Shown one piece after another: positions 37,372 to 46,470 of a stretch of 64,000 nt of DNA. Within the stretch, counting starts at the first letter, position 1; each line of letters begins with the position of its first letter. This DNA comes from Loktanella atrilutea (GTDB lineage Bacteria; Pseudomonadota; Alphaproteobacteria; Rhodobacterales; Rhodobacteraceae): positions 310,001-374,000 of the forward strand of contig NZ_FQUE01000001.1 of the NCBI RefSeq assembly GCF_900128995.1. Reading direction: 5' to 3'. The notes beneath the pieces were generated by a model. The model was not told the origin of the DNA and ran no database searches. It worked only from the letters and a program-made list of their open reading frames with translations. A program made the translations under genes and the position numbers.

Positions 37372-39711
37372 GTGCGCGATGGTGGATTGAACTTGGCCTC
37401 GCGGCCACCGGCGCTTTTCTGGGTGTTGTTGGCGGCGACCGCGGGGCTGGGACTGATGGCACTGCTGGGGCGGGGGAATGTGGTGCCCACCGTAGCGGCC
37501 GCCGCGGCCGCGACGATGCTGTTGCTGGCCTGCGTGGAACGGCTGCGACACGGCCGCCGCGGCGGCGTGGGGCAGGACCGTCCCGGCGGCGGGCGAACCC
37601 CCTCCGCCCCGGCGGAGGACGCGATCGCGGCGCTGCTGTTGCACGATGCGGACGCGGCCTATCTGACCGATGTCGACGGCGACATCATCTATGCCAACCC
37701 CGTTGCGCTGGAACGCTTCGGTGCCATATCCGACGGGCATCTGGCCTCTGCCTTCAGCCGAATCCTCGCCAACCCCGAGGCCGTGCTTTTTCGCCTGCAG
37801 AACCGCGCCGCGGCGACCGGTTCCGCACGAGAGGACATTATTACCCGGTCGGGGCAGTTCCGCATGTCCCTTGTGCATCTGGGCGATGACCGGCAGCTCT
37901 GGCGTCTTGACGATCTGGGCAAGGCAGGGCGGTCCACCGGACGCGCGGCCGACCTGCTGACCCTGCCGATGCTGACCGCCGGATCGACGGATGCGATCCT
38001 CTATCTGAACGAGGCGTTCCGCAAGCTGCTGGGCGCGCGGCCGAAATCACTGTCGGACATCTTCGGCCCCGATGCCCTGTGCAGCGGACAGACCCGACAG
38101 ATCCGGACCGTGGACGGCCAGCAGACCGTTCTGCTTGGCGTCGTCGAAGGTGCGGCGGGCCGACGGGAGGTCTATATCTTCCCCCCGGGCCCGACGGGCA
38201 AAAGCACCACGCCGGTGCTGTCCGCGGGGTGGAACGCGATCGAGGATCTGCCGGTCCCGCTGCTGAAGATCACCGAGGACGGCCAGATCACCGCCTCCAA
38301 CCGCGAGTCGCGCAGCCTGCTTGGCCTGACCGAAGGACAGGACAAGCGGGTGCAGGACGTGCTGGACGGTCTGGGGCGGCCGATCACCGACTGGGTTCGT
38401 GAGGCTTTGAACGGCCACGGCGGCCATGTCAGCCAGTTCCTGCGCGGTCGCGGCGAGCGTCAGGAGATCTTCGTGCAAGTCACGCTGAACACCGCGGACG
38501 GGGCCGACGGACGGCACCTGATCGCCGTCCTGAACGACGTGACGGAACTGAAGACGCTGGAAGCGCAATTCGTCCAGAGCCAGAAGATGCAGGCCATCGG
38601 CCAGCTGGCCGGCGGTGTGGCGCACGATTTCAACAACCTGCTGACGGCGATTTCCGGCCATTGCGACCTGCTGCTGCTGCGGCACGACCAGGGGGATCAG
38701 GATTACGGCGACCTGATCCAGATTCACCAGAACGCCAACCGTGCGGCGAGCCTCGTGGGCCAGTTGCTGGCCTTCTCGCGCAAGCAGAACCTGCAGCCGG
38801 AGCGGATCGACCTGCGCGATACACTGTCAGACCTGACGCACCTGTTAAATCGCCTCGTGGGGGAAAAGGTGTCGCTGGTGCTGGACCACGATCAGGACCT
38901 CGCGGCGATCAAGGCCGACAAGCGGCAGCTGGAACAGGTGATGATGAACCTCGTCGTGAATGCCCGCGATGCGATGCCCCAGGGGGGCGAGATCGTGATC
39001 AAGACCGAAAACCGCATCCTTTCAAAACCGCTGGACCGGGACCGGGTGACGGTGCCGGCCGGCGACTACGTCGTCGTCCGCGTGGTGGACGAAGGCTGCG
39101 GCATCCCTGCCGACAGATTGCACAAGATCTTCGAGCCGTTCTGGACGACGAAACGCCCGGGCGAGGGGACGGGCCTTGGCCTGTCGACGGTCTACGGCAT
39201 CGTGAAGCAGACCGGGGGTTATATCTTCGCCAACTCCGAGGTGGGCGTCGGCACGGAATTCGAGTTGCTCTTCCCCAGCCATTCCTTGCCGGTCACCGAT
39301 TCGCCATTGCTGGCACCGCCGCCGCATGCGGCGCTGGCCCGGCACGGCGACGGCGTGGTTCTGCTGGTCGAGGACGAAGCGCCGGTCCGTGCCTTTGCCT
39401 CGCGCGCTTTGCGTCTGCGCGGATACACCGTGCTGGAGGCGGACTGCGCGGAAGGGGCCCTTGCGCTGCTGTCGGACCCGGATCTTCAGGTCGACATCTT
39501 CGTGACGGACGTAATCATGCCCGGAAAGGACGGCCCGACATGGGTGCGAGAGGCGCTGGCGGACCGTCCCACGACGAAGGTCGTCTTCGTGTCGGGCTAT
39601 TCAGAGGACGCCTTCACCGACGAGAACGAGCGCATTCCGAATGCCGTATTCCTGCCCAAACCGTTCTCTCTGAACGAATTGACGAATACGGTTCAAGATC
39701 AATTGATGTAA
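37372..39711 (+). CDS. cckA: Hybrid sensor histidine kinase CckA
   Basis: CckA feeds phosphate through ChpT to CtrA and, in the Rhodobacterales, controls motility, gene transfer agents and cell division. The 779-residue protein has two N-terminal helices (about 13-32 and 37-54) and PAS-like regions (about 80-190 and 290-395). The HisKA segment [18 protein letters not shown] carries His418. HATPase motifs [11 protein letters not shown] and [18 protein letters not shown] follow. The C-terminal receiver ([20 protein letters not shown]) has phospho-acceptor Asp713 in FVTDVIMPG. The start is GTG at 37372; an upstream GTG is out of frame. Confidence 0.96.
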   Translation: MRDGGLNLASRPPALFWVLLAATAGLGLMALLGRGNVVPTVAAAAAATMLLLACVERLRHGRRGGVGQDRPGGGRTPSAPAEDAIAALLLHDADAAYLTDVDGDIIYANPVALERFGAISDGHLASAFSRILANPEAVLFRLQNRAAATGSAREDIITRSGQFRMSLVHLGDDRQLWRLDDLGKAGRSTGRAADLLTLPMLTAGSTDAILYLNEAFRKLLGARPKSLSDIFGPDALCSGQTRQIRTVDGQQTVLLGVVEGAAGRREVYIFPPGPTGKSTTPVLSAGWNAIEDLPVPLLKITEDGQITASNRESRSLLGLTEGQDKRVQDVLDGLGRPITDWVREALNGHGGHVSQFLRGRGERQEIFVQVTLNTADGADGRHLIAVLNDVTELKTLEAQFVQSQKMQAIGQLAGGVAHDFNNLLTAISGHCDLLLLRHDQGDQDYGDLIQIHQNANRAASLVGQLLAFSRKQNLQPERIDLRDTLSDLTHLLNRLVGEKVSLVLDHDQDLAAIKADKRQLEQVMMNLVVNARDAMPQGGEIVIKTENRILSKPLDRDRVTVPAGDYVVVRVVDEGCGIPADRLHKIFEPFWTTKRPGEGTGLGLSTVYGIVKQTGGYIFANSEVGVGTEFELLFPSHSLPVTDSPLLAPPPHAALARHGDGVVLLVEDEAPVRAFASRALRLRGYTVLEADCAEGALALLSDPDLQVDIFVTDVIMPGKDGPTWVREALADRPTTKVVFVSGYSEDAFTDENERIPNAVFLPKPFSLNELTNTVQDQLM

Positions 39712-40219
39712 CCGACACGGGCCAATGGCAGTCACCACGCACTAGCACGGGGCGGCCAATGCGTTGGGCGGAGGGGCCGCCGTTCCGGTGCGTTTGAGCA
39801 TGGAGGGCAGACTTCGCAGCGACAATCGGCTTTGGTGACCGGCCTGTAAGGTGACGGTCGGTTCGAACGGCAAGGTGATTTGAAGTAAGGCGTTGGCCGG
39901 GCAACCATGCTGGCCGCTGTCAGCGCCCTGTGGCAAAGATAATGCGTTTGGCGCAACGTCTGGCATTTGCCGGGAACGGTGAGCCCATGACTGCCATCGA
40001 CAAAAGCAGCAGCAGGACTCATCGCGCTGAGCAGATTTTTTCGCCGGATACCTAGAAAGGTCGACGCCATGACCCGAAGACCATCGGTCTTGGCCTAATC
40101 CTGAACGAGCCGTGACAATGGTTCTGAATTTCATCCTGAGGCTGATCTTGCATGAGCGCGGGGACTTGATCGGCCAAGCTGTGCGTCGATCCACCCCTCC
40201 GCCCCCCGAACCAAATCGT
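39712..40219. other. 508-bp intergenic stretch of lower GC, no gene recognised
   Basis: Between cckA and the convergent glk there is no reading frame with host-like codon use; short frames on both strands are broken or rich in Ser/Cys/Pro. GC content is visibly lower than in the neighbours, with AT-rich spots such as CAGATTTTTTCG near 40031. It could be decayed coding DNA or a remnant of inserted sequence. I see no inverted ends or transposase motif, no terminator with a T-run and no tRNA. Confidence 0.5.
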
Positions 40220-41200
40220 TCAGTCGGCAGCGGACAGGGCCATGAGGTGTGCGGCGGACCCGGTCAGGGCGGCGTAGTCGTCCTCGACCACCGACACGCT
40301 GAAGTTGCCCATGAACCCTGCGAAGCGGCCCTTGTCGCGGAAGGCTTCGCCGAAGCCGAATTGCGAAAGGTAGGGGGCGATGGCGCGGGCTACGCCACCC
40401 ACAAGGAAGACGCCGCCGAAGGGCAGCTGGATCAGCGACAGGTTTCCGGCGACGGTGCCGAGGATCCGGGTAAAGATCTGCACCGCGTCGACCGCCCGGG
40501 GATCGCGCCCGTCGGCAAGGGCCGCCATGATCATATGGGCGCGCTCCTCGCGCGGATCGCCAGCCTCTTGCCCAAGAAAGGCATAGACCCGTTCCAGCCC
40601 GCGCCCCGACAGCACGTCCTCGACCGCCGGGAACCCGTGCGCGTTCGACACGTAGCGGCACAGGCGAAGCTCCTGCTCCGTGCGGATCGGGAGGTTGGCG
40701 TGGCCGCTCTCGGACGGCGTCACGAGGCGGCCGGCATCCGTCTCGAACACCGGGGCCGCGTTGAAACCGGTGCCGACGCCGATCACCAGCTTGGCGGCAT
40801 GGGCGCCGCCGGCGATCCCGTCAAGGATCGGCAGCACATTCGCGGGATCGAGGAAGCCCAGTGCATGCCCCTGCGCCTGCAGGTCGTTCAGGATCGCCAC
40901 GGTCTCGGACCGCGTCGCGCGGGCCAGGGTGTCCTTGTCGATGACCCAGTCGAGGTTGGTCATCGTGGCGCGTCCGTCGCGCACCGGTCCCGCCACCGCG
41001 ACGCAGGCGGCATGAGGGTCGAGGCCGCCGGAATCCGCCTCGAACTGGCGGATCACGCTTTCGAGGCCGGGGAAGTCGGCATTCTGGTAGCGCCGCACGG
41101 TGTCCGGCAGCACGCGCCGCGCCTCTGCCAAAGCGATCCGCGTGTTCGTTCCGCCGATATCGGCGACCAGATTGTAGGAATTGGCGGGCGGCAGGGTCAT
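40220..41200 (-). CDS. glk: Glucokinase
   Basis: This enzyme phosphorylates glucose to glucose-6-phosphate with ATP. The 326-residue protein has the N-terminal phosphate loop YNLVADIGGTNTRIALAE, ACVAVAGPVRDGRATMTNLDW, the ATP loop VIGVGTGFNAAPVFE and the SESGHANLPI catalytic region. FGGVFLVGGVARAIAPYL is near the end. It belongs to the bacterial Glk (PF02685) family rather than ROK. The ATG at 41198-41200 overlaps the stop of the beta-glucosidase gene as ATGA, so glucose released by that enzyme would be phosphorylated by this co-translated kinase. Confidence 0.95.
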   Translation of the reverse strand: MTLPPANSYNLVADIGGTNTRIALAEARRVLPDTVRRYQNADFPGLESVIRQFEADSGGLDPHAACVAVAGPVRDGRATMTNLDWVIDKDTLARATRSETVAILNDLQAQGHALGFLDPANVLPILDGIAGGAHAAKLVIGVGTGFNAAPVFETDAGRLVTPSESGHANLPIRTEQELRLCRYVSNAHGFPAVEDVLSGRGLERVYAFLGQEAGDPREERAHMIMAALADGRDPRAVDAVQIFTRILGTVAGNLSLIQLPFGGVFLVGGVARAIAPYLSQFGFGEAFRDKGRFAGFMGNFSVSVVEDDYAALTGSAAHLMALSAAD

Positions 41201-42528
41201 GGGACGTTCTTTCGCGGGGCGATGGCGGACTTCAGCGCGTGATAGGAGGCTTTCGGCGTCCGGTCCAGCGTTTCGAAATCCACGTGGACGAGGCCGAACC
41301 GCTTCTCGTAACCGAAGGCCCATTCGTAATTGTCGAGCAACGACCAGTAGAAGAAGCCCTGCAGGTTCACGCCAGCGGCGATGGCGTCGTGCATCGCACC
41401 CATGTGCGCATCGATGAAGGCGATGCGCGCCTCGTCGTCGGTGCCGACCGCATCGGGCCAGGCCATGCCGTTTTCGGTGACGAAGACCGGCAGGTCGCCC
41501 ACGTAGTCCTGCGCCATCCGTGTCAGGGTCCGCTTCAGCCCCTCCGGGTAGACTTCCCAACCCATCTGGGTCTTGTCGAGCGGCCCTGTGACGGGCCGCG
41601 TGCCGGGCCACGTCGCCTCCGGATCGGCGGCGACAAGCCCGCGGGTGTAGTAGTTCACGCCGAGGAAATCGATCGGCTGGGCGATCTCTGCCATGTCGTC
41701 CTGCCAGCCCCGCGGCAGGTGGGGCCCGAAGCCCTGCAGCGCCTCCTCCGGGTAGGTGCCTTTGGTGATCGCCTCGATGAACCAGCGGTTGTGGGTCGCA
41801 TCCTGCGTCACGGCGGCGGCCCGGTCGGCGGCGCTGTCGGTGGCGGGTTCAGTCGCCTCGAAGTTCAGGACGATGCCGCAATTCTGCATGCCGAGGTCCC
41901 GCAGGCGGGTCATCGTGCGGCCGTGGGCCTTGTTGACGTGATGCATCGCGCGGGCCGCGGCGCGGATATCGCGCAGGCCGGGGGCGTGGTGGCCAAGGAA
42001 GTGAGACAGATAGGCGACGCACCAGCTTTCGTTCAGGGTGGCGATGGAATGGACCCGGTCGCCGATGCGGTTCGTGATGACCTCGGCGTAGTCGGCCATC
42101 CAGTCGGCGACGTCCGGGTTCGTCCAGCCGCCCAGATCGGCCAGCGCGGACGGCATCTCCCAGTGGTAGAGGGTCTGGAACGGTCTGAGCCCACGGGCCA
42201 GGCAGCCGTCGACGAGGCGGTCGTAGAAATCGAGCCCCTCCTGATTCACCTGACCCCGCCCTTCGGGCAGAACGCGCGCCCAGCTGGTCGAGAAACGGTA
42301 GGCATCCATGCCGGCGTCGCGCAGCAGGTCGAGGTCGCCCTCCCACCGGTGGTAGTGGTCGCAGGCGACGGCCCCGTCCTCTGCCCGCACGACATTTTCC
42401 GGCCCCTTGGCGAAGGTGTCCCAGTGCGTCGGACCGCAGCCGCCGAAAGACGACCCCTCGATCTGGTAGGCCGCGGTAGCGGCGCCGAACAGGAAGCCCT
42501 GCGGAAAGTCGCTGCGGGTCAGTTTCAT
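41197..42528 (-). CDS. GH1 beta-glucosidase
   Basis: The 443-residue glycoside hydrolase family 1 enzyme starts FPQGFLFGAATAAYQIEGS. The acid/base Glu167 lies in SIATLNESWC and the nucleophile Glu352 in FVTENGMAWP. Usual GH1 proteins read T(F/L)NEP at the acid/base; here Pro is replaced by Ser. RFSTSWARVLPEG and FFYWSLLDNYEWAFGY substrate-pocket motifs are intact. No signal peptide is present, so it acts in the cytoplasm on imported disaccharides. It diverges from a GH13 gene across 136 bases. Confidence 0.94.
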   Translation of the reverse strand: MKLTRSDFPQGFLFGAATAAYQIEGSSFGGCGPTHWDTFAKGPENVVRAEDGAVACDHYHRWEGDLDLLRDAGMDAYRFSTSWARVLPEGRGQVNQEGLDFYDRLVDGCLARGLRPFQTLYHWEMPSALADLGGWTNPDVADWMADYAEVITNRIGDRVHSIATLNESWCVAYLSHFLGHHAPGLRDIRAAARAMHHVNKAHGRTMTRLRDLGMQNCGIVLNFEATEPATDSAADRAAAVTQDATHNRWFIEAITKGTYPEEALQGFGPHLPRGWQDDMAEIAQPIDFLGVNYYTRGLVAADPEATWPGTRPVTGPLDKTQMGWEVYPEGLKRTLTRMAQDYVGDLPVFVTENGMAWPDAVGTDDEARIAFIDAHMGAMHDAIAAGVNLQGFFYWSLLDNYEWAFGYEKRFGLVHVDFETLDRTPKASYHALKSAIAPRKNVP

Positions 42529-42664
42529 GAGGTCCTCCGGCCGGTCACGTCCCTATCAGTCGCGCACGGGCCGGAGAATGACAAGACCGCCGACCTTCGG
42601 CCCGTTGTGTTCGCAGGTGGGCGTTGCTAGCAGAAGACAAAGCGCGCAGACCAAGGACGCCCCC

Positions 42665-44308
42665 ATGACGCCAGCCAAGATCGACAACGTCGCCAACCCT
42701 GACTGGTGGCGCGGCGCCGTGATCTATCAGATCTATCCGCGCAGTTTTCAGGACAGCAACGGCGACGGTGTCGGCGACCTTCTGGGGATCGTCGGGCGGA
42801 TTCCCTATATCACGTCTCTGGGTGTCGACGCGATCTGGATCTCGCCGTTCTTCACCTCGCCGATGAAGGATTTCGGCTATGACGTCAGCGACTATTGCGA
42901 TGTCGACCCGATGTTCGGCACGATTGCGGATTTCGATGCGGTGGTCGAAACGGCGCATCGCTTCGGCATCCAGGTGATGATCGACCTCGTGCTGAGCCAT
43001 ACCAGCGACCAGCACCCCTGGTTCAAGGAAAGCCGCGAGGACCGCACCAATCCTCGGGCCGACTGGTATGTCTGGGCCGATCCCAAGCCGGACGGCACGC
43101 CGCCCAACAACTGGCTGTCGATCTTCGGCGGCAGCGGCTGGCGGTGGTCGCCCCGGCGCGAGCAGTATTACCAGCACAACTTCCTCGCCAGCCAGCCGGA
43201 CCTGAACTTTCACAACATGGACGTGCAGGATGCCCTGCTGGATGTCGCCACCTTCTGGCTGCACCGCGGTGTCGACGGGTTCCGGCTGGACACCATCAAC
43301 TTCTACACCTGCGATGCAGAGCTGCGCGACAATCCCGCGCTTCCGAAGGAGCGGCGCAATGCCACCATCGCGCCCGCCGTCAACCCCTACAACCATCAAG
43401 AGCATGTCTACGACAAGAACCGGCCCGAGAACCTCGACTTCCTGCGCAAGCTGCGCGCCGTCATGCAGCCCTACGGCGCCGCCGCCGTGGGCGAGGTGGG
43501 CGATGCGCAGCGCGGGCTGGAGATCATGGGCGAGTACACCCGCGGCGATGACCTGATGCAGATGTGCTATGCCTTCGAGTTCCTGTCCGACACCCAGCCC
43601 ACCGCCGCCCGCATCGTCGAGGTGATGCAGGATGTCGACCGGCTGGCGGCCGACGGCTGGGCCTGCTGGGCGTTTTCCAACCATGACGTGATGCGCCATA
43701 CCAGCCGCTGGAACCTGTCGACCGGGGCGCAGCGGATGTTCGTCACGCTGATCATGGCCCTGCGGGGGTCGGTCTGCCTCTACCAGGGCGAGGAACTGGG
43801 ACTGCCCGAGGCGGAGCTGCGCTTCGCGGACCTGCAGGATCCCTACGGCATCGAGTTCTGGCCGGAGTTCAAGGGCCGCGATGGCTGCCGGACACCGATG
43901 GTCTGGGATGCCGGGGCGCAGAACGCGGGGTTCTCGACGGCCCCCCGGACGTGGCTGCCGATCGGCAACGCGCACCGCGATCTGGCGGTATCGGTGCAAG
44001 AGGCGGACCCGGGCGCGGTGCTGCACCACTACCGCAAGGCCATCGCCTTCCGTCACACGCACCCGGCGCTGCGCACCGGCGCGCACGACGGTTTGAAATC
44101 CGACGGCGACGTGATCTACTTCACGAGAGAGACCACGGCCGAAAAGCTGTTCTGCGTGTTCAACGTGTCCAACAGTCCCAGCAGCTTCCGGATGCCCGAA
44201 GGGCACTGGCGCTCGGTCGGTCAGGAGTTGGGCAGCGCCACGATCGGAGAGGACGGCTGGCTGCATCTGGGGCCGTGGCAGGCATGCTTCGCGCTCGACC
44301 GCACATGA
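42665..44308 (+). CDS. GH13 alpha-glucosidase (oligo-1,6-glucosidase/AglA type)
   Basis: The 547-residue cytoplasmic enzyme starts DWWRGAVIYQIYPRSFQDSN and belongs to family GH13. The catalytic residues are Asp209 in GFRLDTINF, Glu277 in AVGEVGDAQRG and Asp341 in FSNHDVMRH. Conserved IDLVLSHTSDQHPWF is region I. It hydrolyses alpha-glucosides such as maltose, sucrose or trehalose-like sugars; the exact linkage is not fixed. The ATG at 42665 has AAGGA upstream. The next gene (HpcH/HpaI aldolase) begins 11 bases after its stop. Confidence 0.94.
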   Translation: MTPAKIDNVANPDWWRGAVIYQIYPRSFQDSNGDGVGDLLGIVGRIPYITSLGVDAIWISPFFTSPMKDFGYDVSDYCDVDPMFGTIADFDAVVETAHRFGIQVMIDLVLSHTSDQHPWFKESREDRTNPRADWYVWADPKPDGTPPNNWLSIFGGSGWRWSPRREQYYQHNFLASQPDLNFHNMDVQDALLDVATFWLHRGVDGFRLDTINFYTCDAELRDNPALPKERRNATIAPAVNPYNHQEHVYDKNRPENLDFLRKLRAVMQPYGAAAVGEVGDAQRGLEIMGEYTRGDDLMQMCYAFEFLSDTQPTAARIVEVMQDVDRLAADGWACWAFSNHDVMRHTSRWNLSTGAQRMFVTLIMALRGSVCLYQGEELGLPEAELRFADLQDPYGIEFWPEFKGRDGCRTPMVWDAGAQNAGFSTAPRTWLPIGNAHRDLAVSVQEADPGAVLHHYRKAIAFRHTHPALRTGAHDGLKSDGDVIYFTRETTAEKLFCVFNVSNSPSSFRMPEGHWRSVGQELGSATIGEDGWLHLGPWQACFALDRT

Positions 44309-44319
44309 AGGACTGACCC

Positions 44320-45087
44320 ATGGACCTGCCCGAGAACACCCTCAAGACCCGCCTGCAATCCGGCGAGGTGCTGACCGGCCTGTGGCTGTCCAGCGCGTCG
44401 TCCCTGCTGGCGGAACTGGCCGGGCAGGCCGGGTTCGACTGGTGCCTGATCGACGGAGAACACAGCCCGCAGAGCCTGCCGGACATGCTGCCGCTGCTGC
44501 AGGCACTGGCCGCGACGCCGACGCCGGCGGTGATCCGGATACCGGCAGCCGAGGACTGGATGGTCAAGCAGGCGCTGGACATGGGCGCCCATGCCGTGCT
44601 GGTCCCCCTCGTGCACGATGCCGATACCGCCACCCGGATGGCGCGGGCCATGCGCTATCCACCGGACGGGACGCGCGGCATGGGGGCGGCAATGGCGCGG
44701 GCGTCGCGCTTCGGCGCGATGACAAGCTACGCGCATCAGGCCAACGCCAACGCCTGCCTGATCGTGCAGGCCGAGAGCCGCGCCGCCCTGGACAACATCG
44801 ATGCGATTGCCGCGGTCGACGGCGTCGACGGCGTCTTTGTCGGCCCGGCCGACCTGTCGGCCGACATGGGATTCGTCGGTCAGCTGGAGCACCCGGAGGT
44901 CGACGCCGCCATCGATCACATCATCGCGCGGACGCAGGCGGCAGGCAAGTTTGCGGGCGTGCTGACCTTCAACCCGGAGCGAATCGCGAAGTATCGCAGG
45001 ATGGGCGTCGCATTCCTTGGCGTCGGCGGCGATGTGGCAGTGCTCGCGAAAGCCCTGCGGGTGCTTGCGCAGGAAGCGCGGGGGTAG
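44320..45087 (+). CDS. HpcH/HpaI family aldolase
   Basis: The 255-residue enzyme has the class II pyruvate aldolase features: GLWLSSASSLLAELAGQAGF, FDWCLIDGEHSPQSL, HAVLVPLVHDADTA, LIVQAESRAAL and VDGVFVGPADLSADMG with metal ligands Glu and Asp. Family members cleave 2-keto-3-deoxy sugar acids or 4-hydroxy-2-oxo acids to pyruvate and an aldehyde. It lies 11 bases after the GH13 gene, which points to sugar-acid breakdown rather than aromatic degradation, but the true substrate is open. Confidence 0.9.
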   Translation: MDLPENTLKTRLQSGEVLTGLWLSSASSLLAELAGQAGFDWCLIDGEHSPQSLPDMLPLLQALAATPTPAVIRIPAAEDWMVKQALDMGAHAVLVPLVHDADTATRMARAMRYPPDGTRGMGAAMARASRFGAMTSYAHQANANACLIVQAESRAALDNIDAIAAVDGVDGVFVGPADLSADMGFVGQLEHPEVDAAIDHIIARTQAAGKFAGVLTFNPERIAKYRRMGVAFLGVGGDVAVLAKALRVLAQEARG

Positions 45088-45135
45088 CCGATTTTTCTAG
45101 AAAAATCGGAGACTCCAAATTTTCTAGAAAATTTG
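45088..45135. repeat. Paired AT-rich palindromes, copy 1
   Basis: Directly after the aldolase TAG there is a perfect 22-bp palindrome (arms CCGATTTTTCT and AGAAAAATCGG, 45088-45109). The spacer AGACTC follows, then a perfect 20-bp palindrome (arms CAAATTTTCT and AGAAAATTTG, 45116-45135). Both centres are TCTAGA. It lies between two convergent genes and could end both transcripts. The same layout recurs at 49115 and 55379. Confidence 0.85.
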
Positions 45136-45136
45136 A

Positions 45137-45367
45137 CTAGAACAGGACCCGGATCGCGCCAGAGTGGCAGATCACCACGAGATCGGCACCCGTTTCGATG
45201 AGGTGAAAGCCGCGGCGTCGCACTTCCGCCTCGAACCGATCGCGACCGACCTCCTGAGCGACCCAATCGGCCTTGCGCCGGATTACACCTCCCTGAGCGA
45301 CGGCCTTGGCCGTGAAGATCTGTGCAAGCCAGTCTTTAGGTGCATGGGTGCGGGTCACGATCTTCAT
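45137..45367 (-). CDS. Small conserved hypothetical protein (76 residues)
   Basis: The frame starts MKIVTRTHAPKDWLAQIFTA and contains VRRRGFHLIETGADLVVICH. I recall similar Rhodobacteraceae proteins labelled N-(5'-phosphoribosyl)anthranilate isomerase, but at 76 residues it cannot be a TrpF barrel, so that name should not be used. It lies 35 bases after the stop of the methyl-THF methyltransferase gene on the same strand and may be the last gene of that operon. Function is unknown. Confidence 0.72.
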   Translation of the reverse strand: MKIVTRTHAPKDWLAQIFTAKAVAQGGVIRRKADWVAQEVGRDRFEAEVRRRGFHLIETGADLVVICHSGAIRVLF

Positions 45368-45402
45368 GCCCGCACCACATCATAGCTGACGTAAAGACGT
45401 GG

Positions 45403-46470
45403 TTAACCGCGCTTGCGGCGTCCCGTGCGCGCACGACCTTCGCCTTCGGCGACGACGGCGCGGTTGAAGCGGATCCATTCGCCGCCCGACGGGTCGTTGT
45501 CGGTCAGGAAGTTGGCGGCGCGGATCGCCTCCATTTCGGATCCGGCGCGCGACTTGGTCGAGCCGAGGCCGGTCAGCTGGCAGAACAGCTCCAAGTCGAT
45601 GTCGTCAGGCACCATGATCCCGGCGGCGGCAAGTTCGGCCTTCTTCGCCTCGATCTTGGCCGCCGTCACCGGCAGGGCGACCGGGTTCATGATGGCGGAC
45701 GTCATGCCCGTCGCCATCGCCATCGGCAGGAAGGCGTTGTTGATCCCGTGGCGGTTCGGCAGGCCGAAGCTGATGTTGGACGCGCCGCAGGTGGTGTTCA
45801 CGCCCAGCTCGTCGCGCAGGCGGCGGACGAGGGTGAAGACCTGCAGGCCCGCGGTCCCCATTGCGCCGATCGGCATGACCAGCGGATCGACCACGATGTC
45901 ATGGGCCGGGATGCCGAAGTCGGCGGCGCGCTCCACGATCTTCTTTGCCACGGCGAAGCGCACCTCCGGGTCTTCTGAAATGCCGGTGTCGTCGTTGCTG
46001 ATCGCCACGACAGGCACGTTGTATTTCTTGACCAGCGGCAGGACGAGTTCCATCCGCTCCTCTTCGCCCGTGACCGAGTTCAGCAGCGGACGGCCTTCAC
46101 AGGCGGCCAGACCTGCCTCCAGCGCGCCGGGGACCGAGCTGTCGATGCACAAGGGCACGTCGACGACGGCCTGCACGCGCTTGATCAGTTCCGGCATCAG
46201 CATCGGCTCGACGAAATTGTTGTCGGCGTAGCGGGGATCCTCGGCCATCTTGTTGGTAAAGACCGCACCGGAGTTGATGTCGAGCACCGTGGCCCCGGCG
46301 GCGACCTGCGCCATGGCATCGGCCTCGACCCGGCTGAAATCGCCCCGTTCCAGTTCGGCGGCGAGGATCTTGCGGCCCGTCGGGTTGATGCGTTCACCGA
46401 TCACGCAGAAGGGCTGGTCAAAGCCGATGATGGCGGTCTTGGTCTTGGATTCGACGATGGTGCGGGTCAT
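45403..46470 (-). CDS. Methyltetrahydrofolate:corrinoid methyltransferase (MtgA/AcsE-like)
   Basis: The 355-residue protein is a pterin-binding (DHPS-like) barrel. Motifs are CVIGERINPTGRKILAAEL, ATVLDINSGAVF, VDVPLCIDSSVPGALEAGL and CGASNISFGLPNRHGINNAF. Such enzymes move a methyl group between a corrinoid protein and tetrahydrofolate. A Lys/Arg-rich tail RARTGRRKRG follows the core. The ATG at 46468-46470 overlaps the stop of the methylene-THF reductase as ATGA, so methyl-THF made here could be oxidised by its neighbour. No corrinoid protein gene is in the window. Confidence 0.9.
   Translation of the reverse strand: MTRTIVESKTKTAIIGFDQPFCVIGERINPTGRKILAAELERGDFSRVEADAMAQVAAGATVLDINSGAVFTNKMAEDPRYADNNFVEPMLMPELIKRVQAVVDVPLCIDSSVPGALEAGLAACEGRPLLNSVTGEEERMELVLPLVKKYNVPVVAISNDDTGISEDPEVRFAVAKKIVERAADFGIPAHDIVVDPLVMPIGAMGTAGLQVFTLVRRLRDELGVNTTCGASNISFGLPNRHGINNAFLPMAMATGMTSAIMNPVALPVTAAKIEAKKAELAAAGIMVPDDIDLELFCQLTGLGSTKSRAGSEMEAIRAANFLTDNDPSGGEWIRFNRAVVAEGEGRARTGRRKRG

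Noticed and set aside
45137-45367. Phosphoribosylanthranilate isomerase (TrpF) label for the small gene
   Set aside because: At 76 residues it is far too short for a TrpF barrel and shows none of its motifs.
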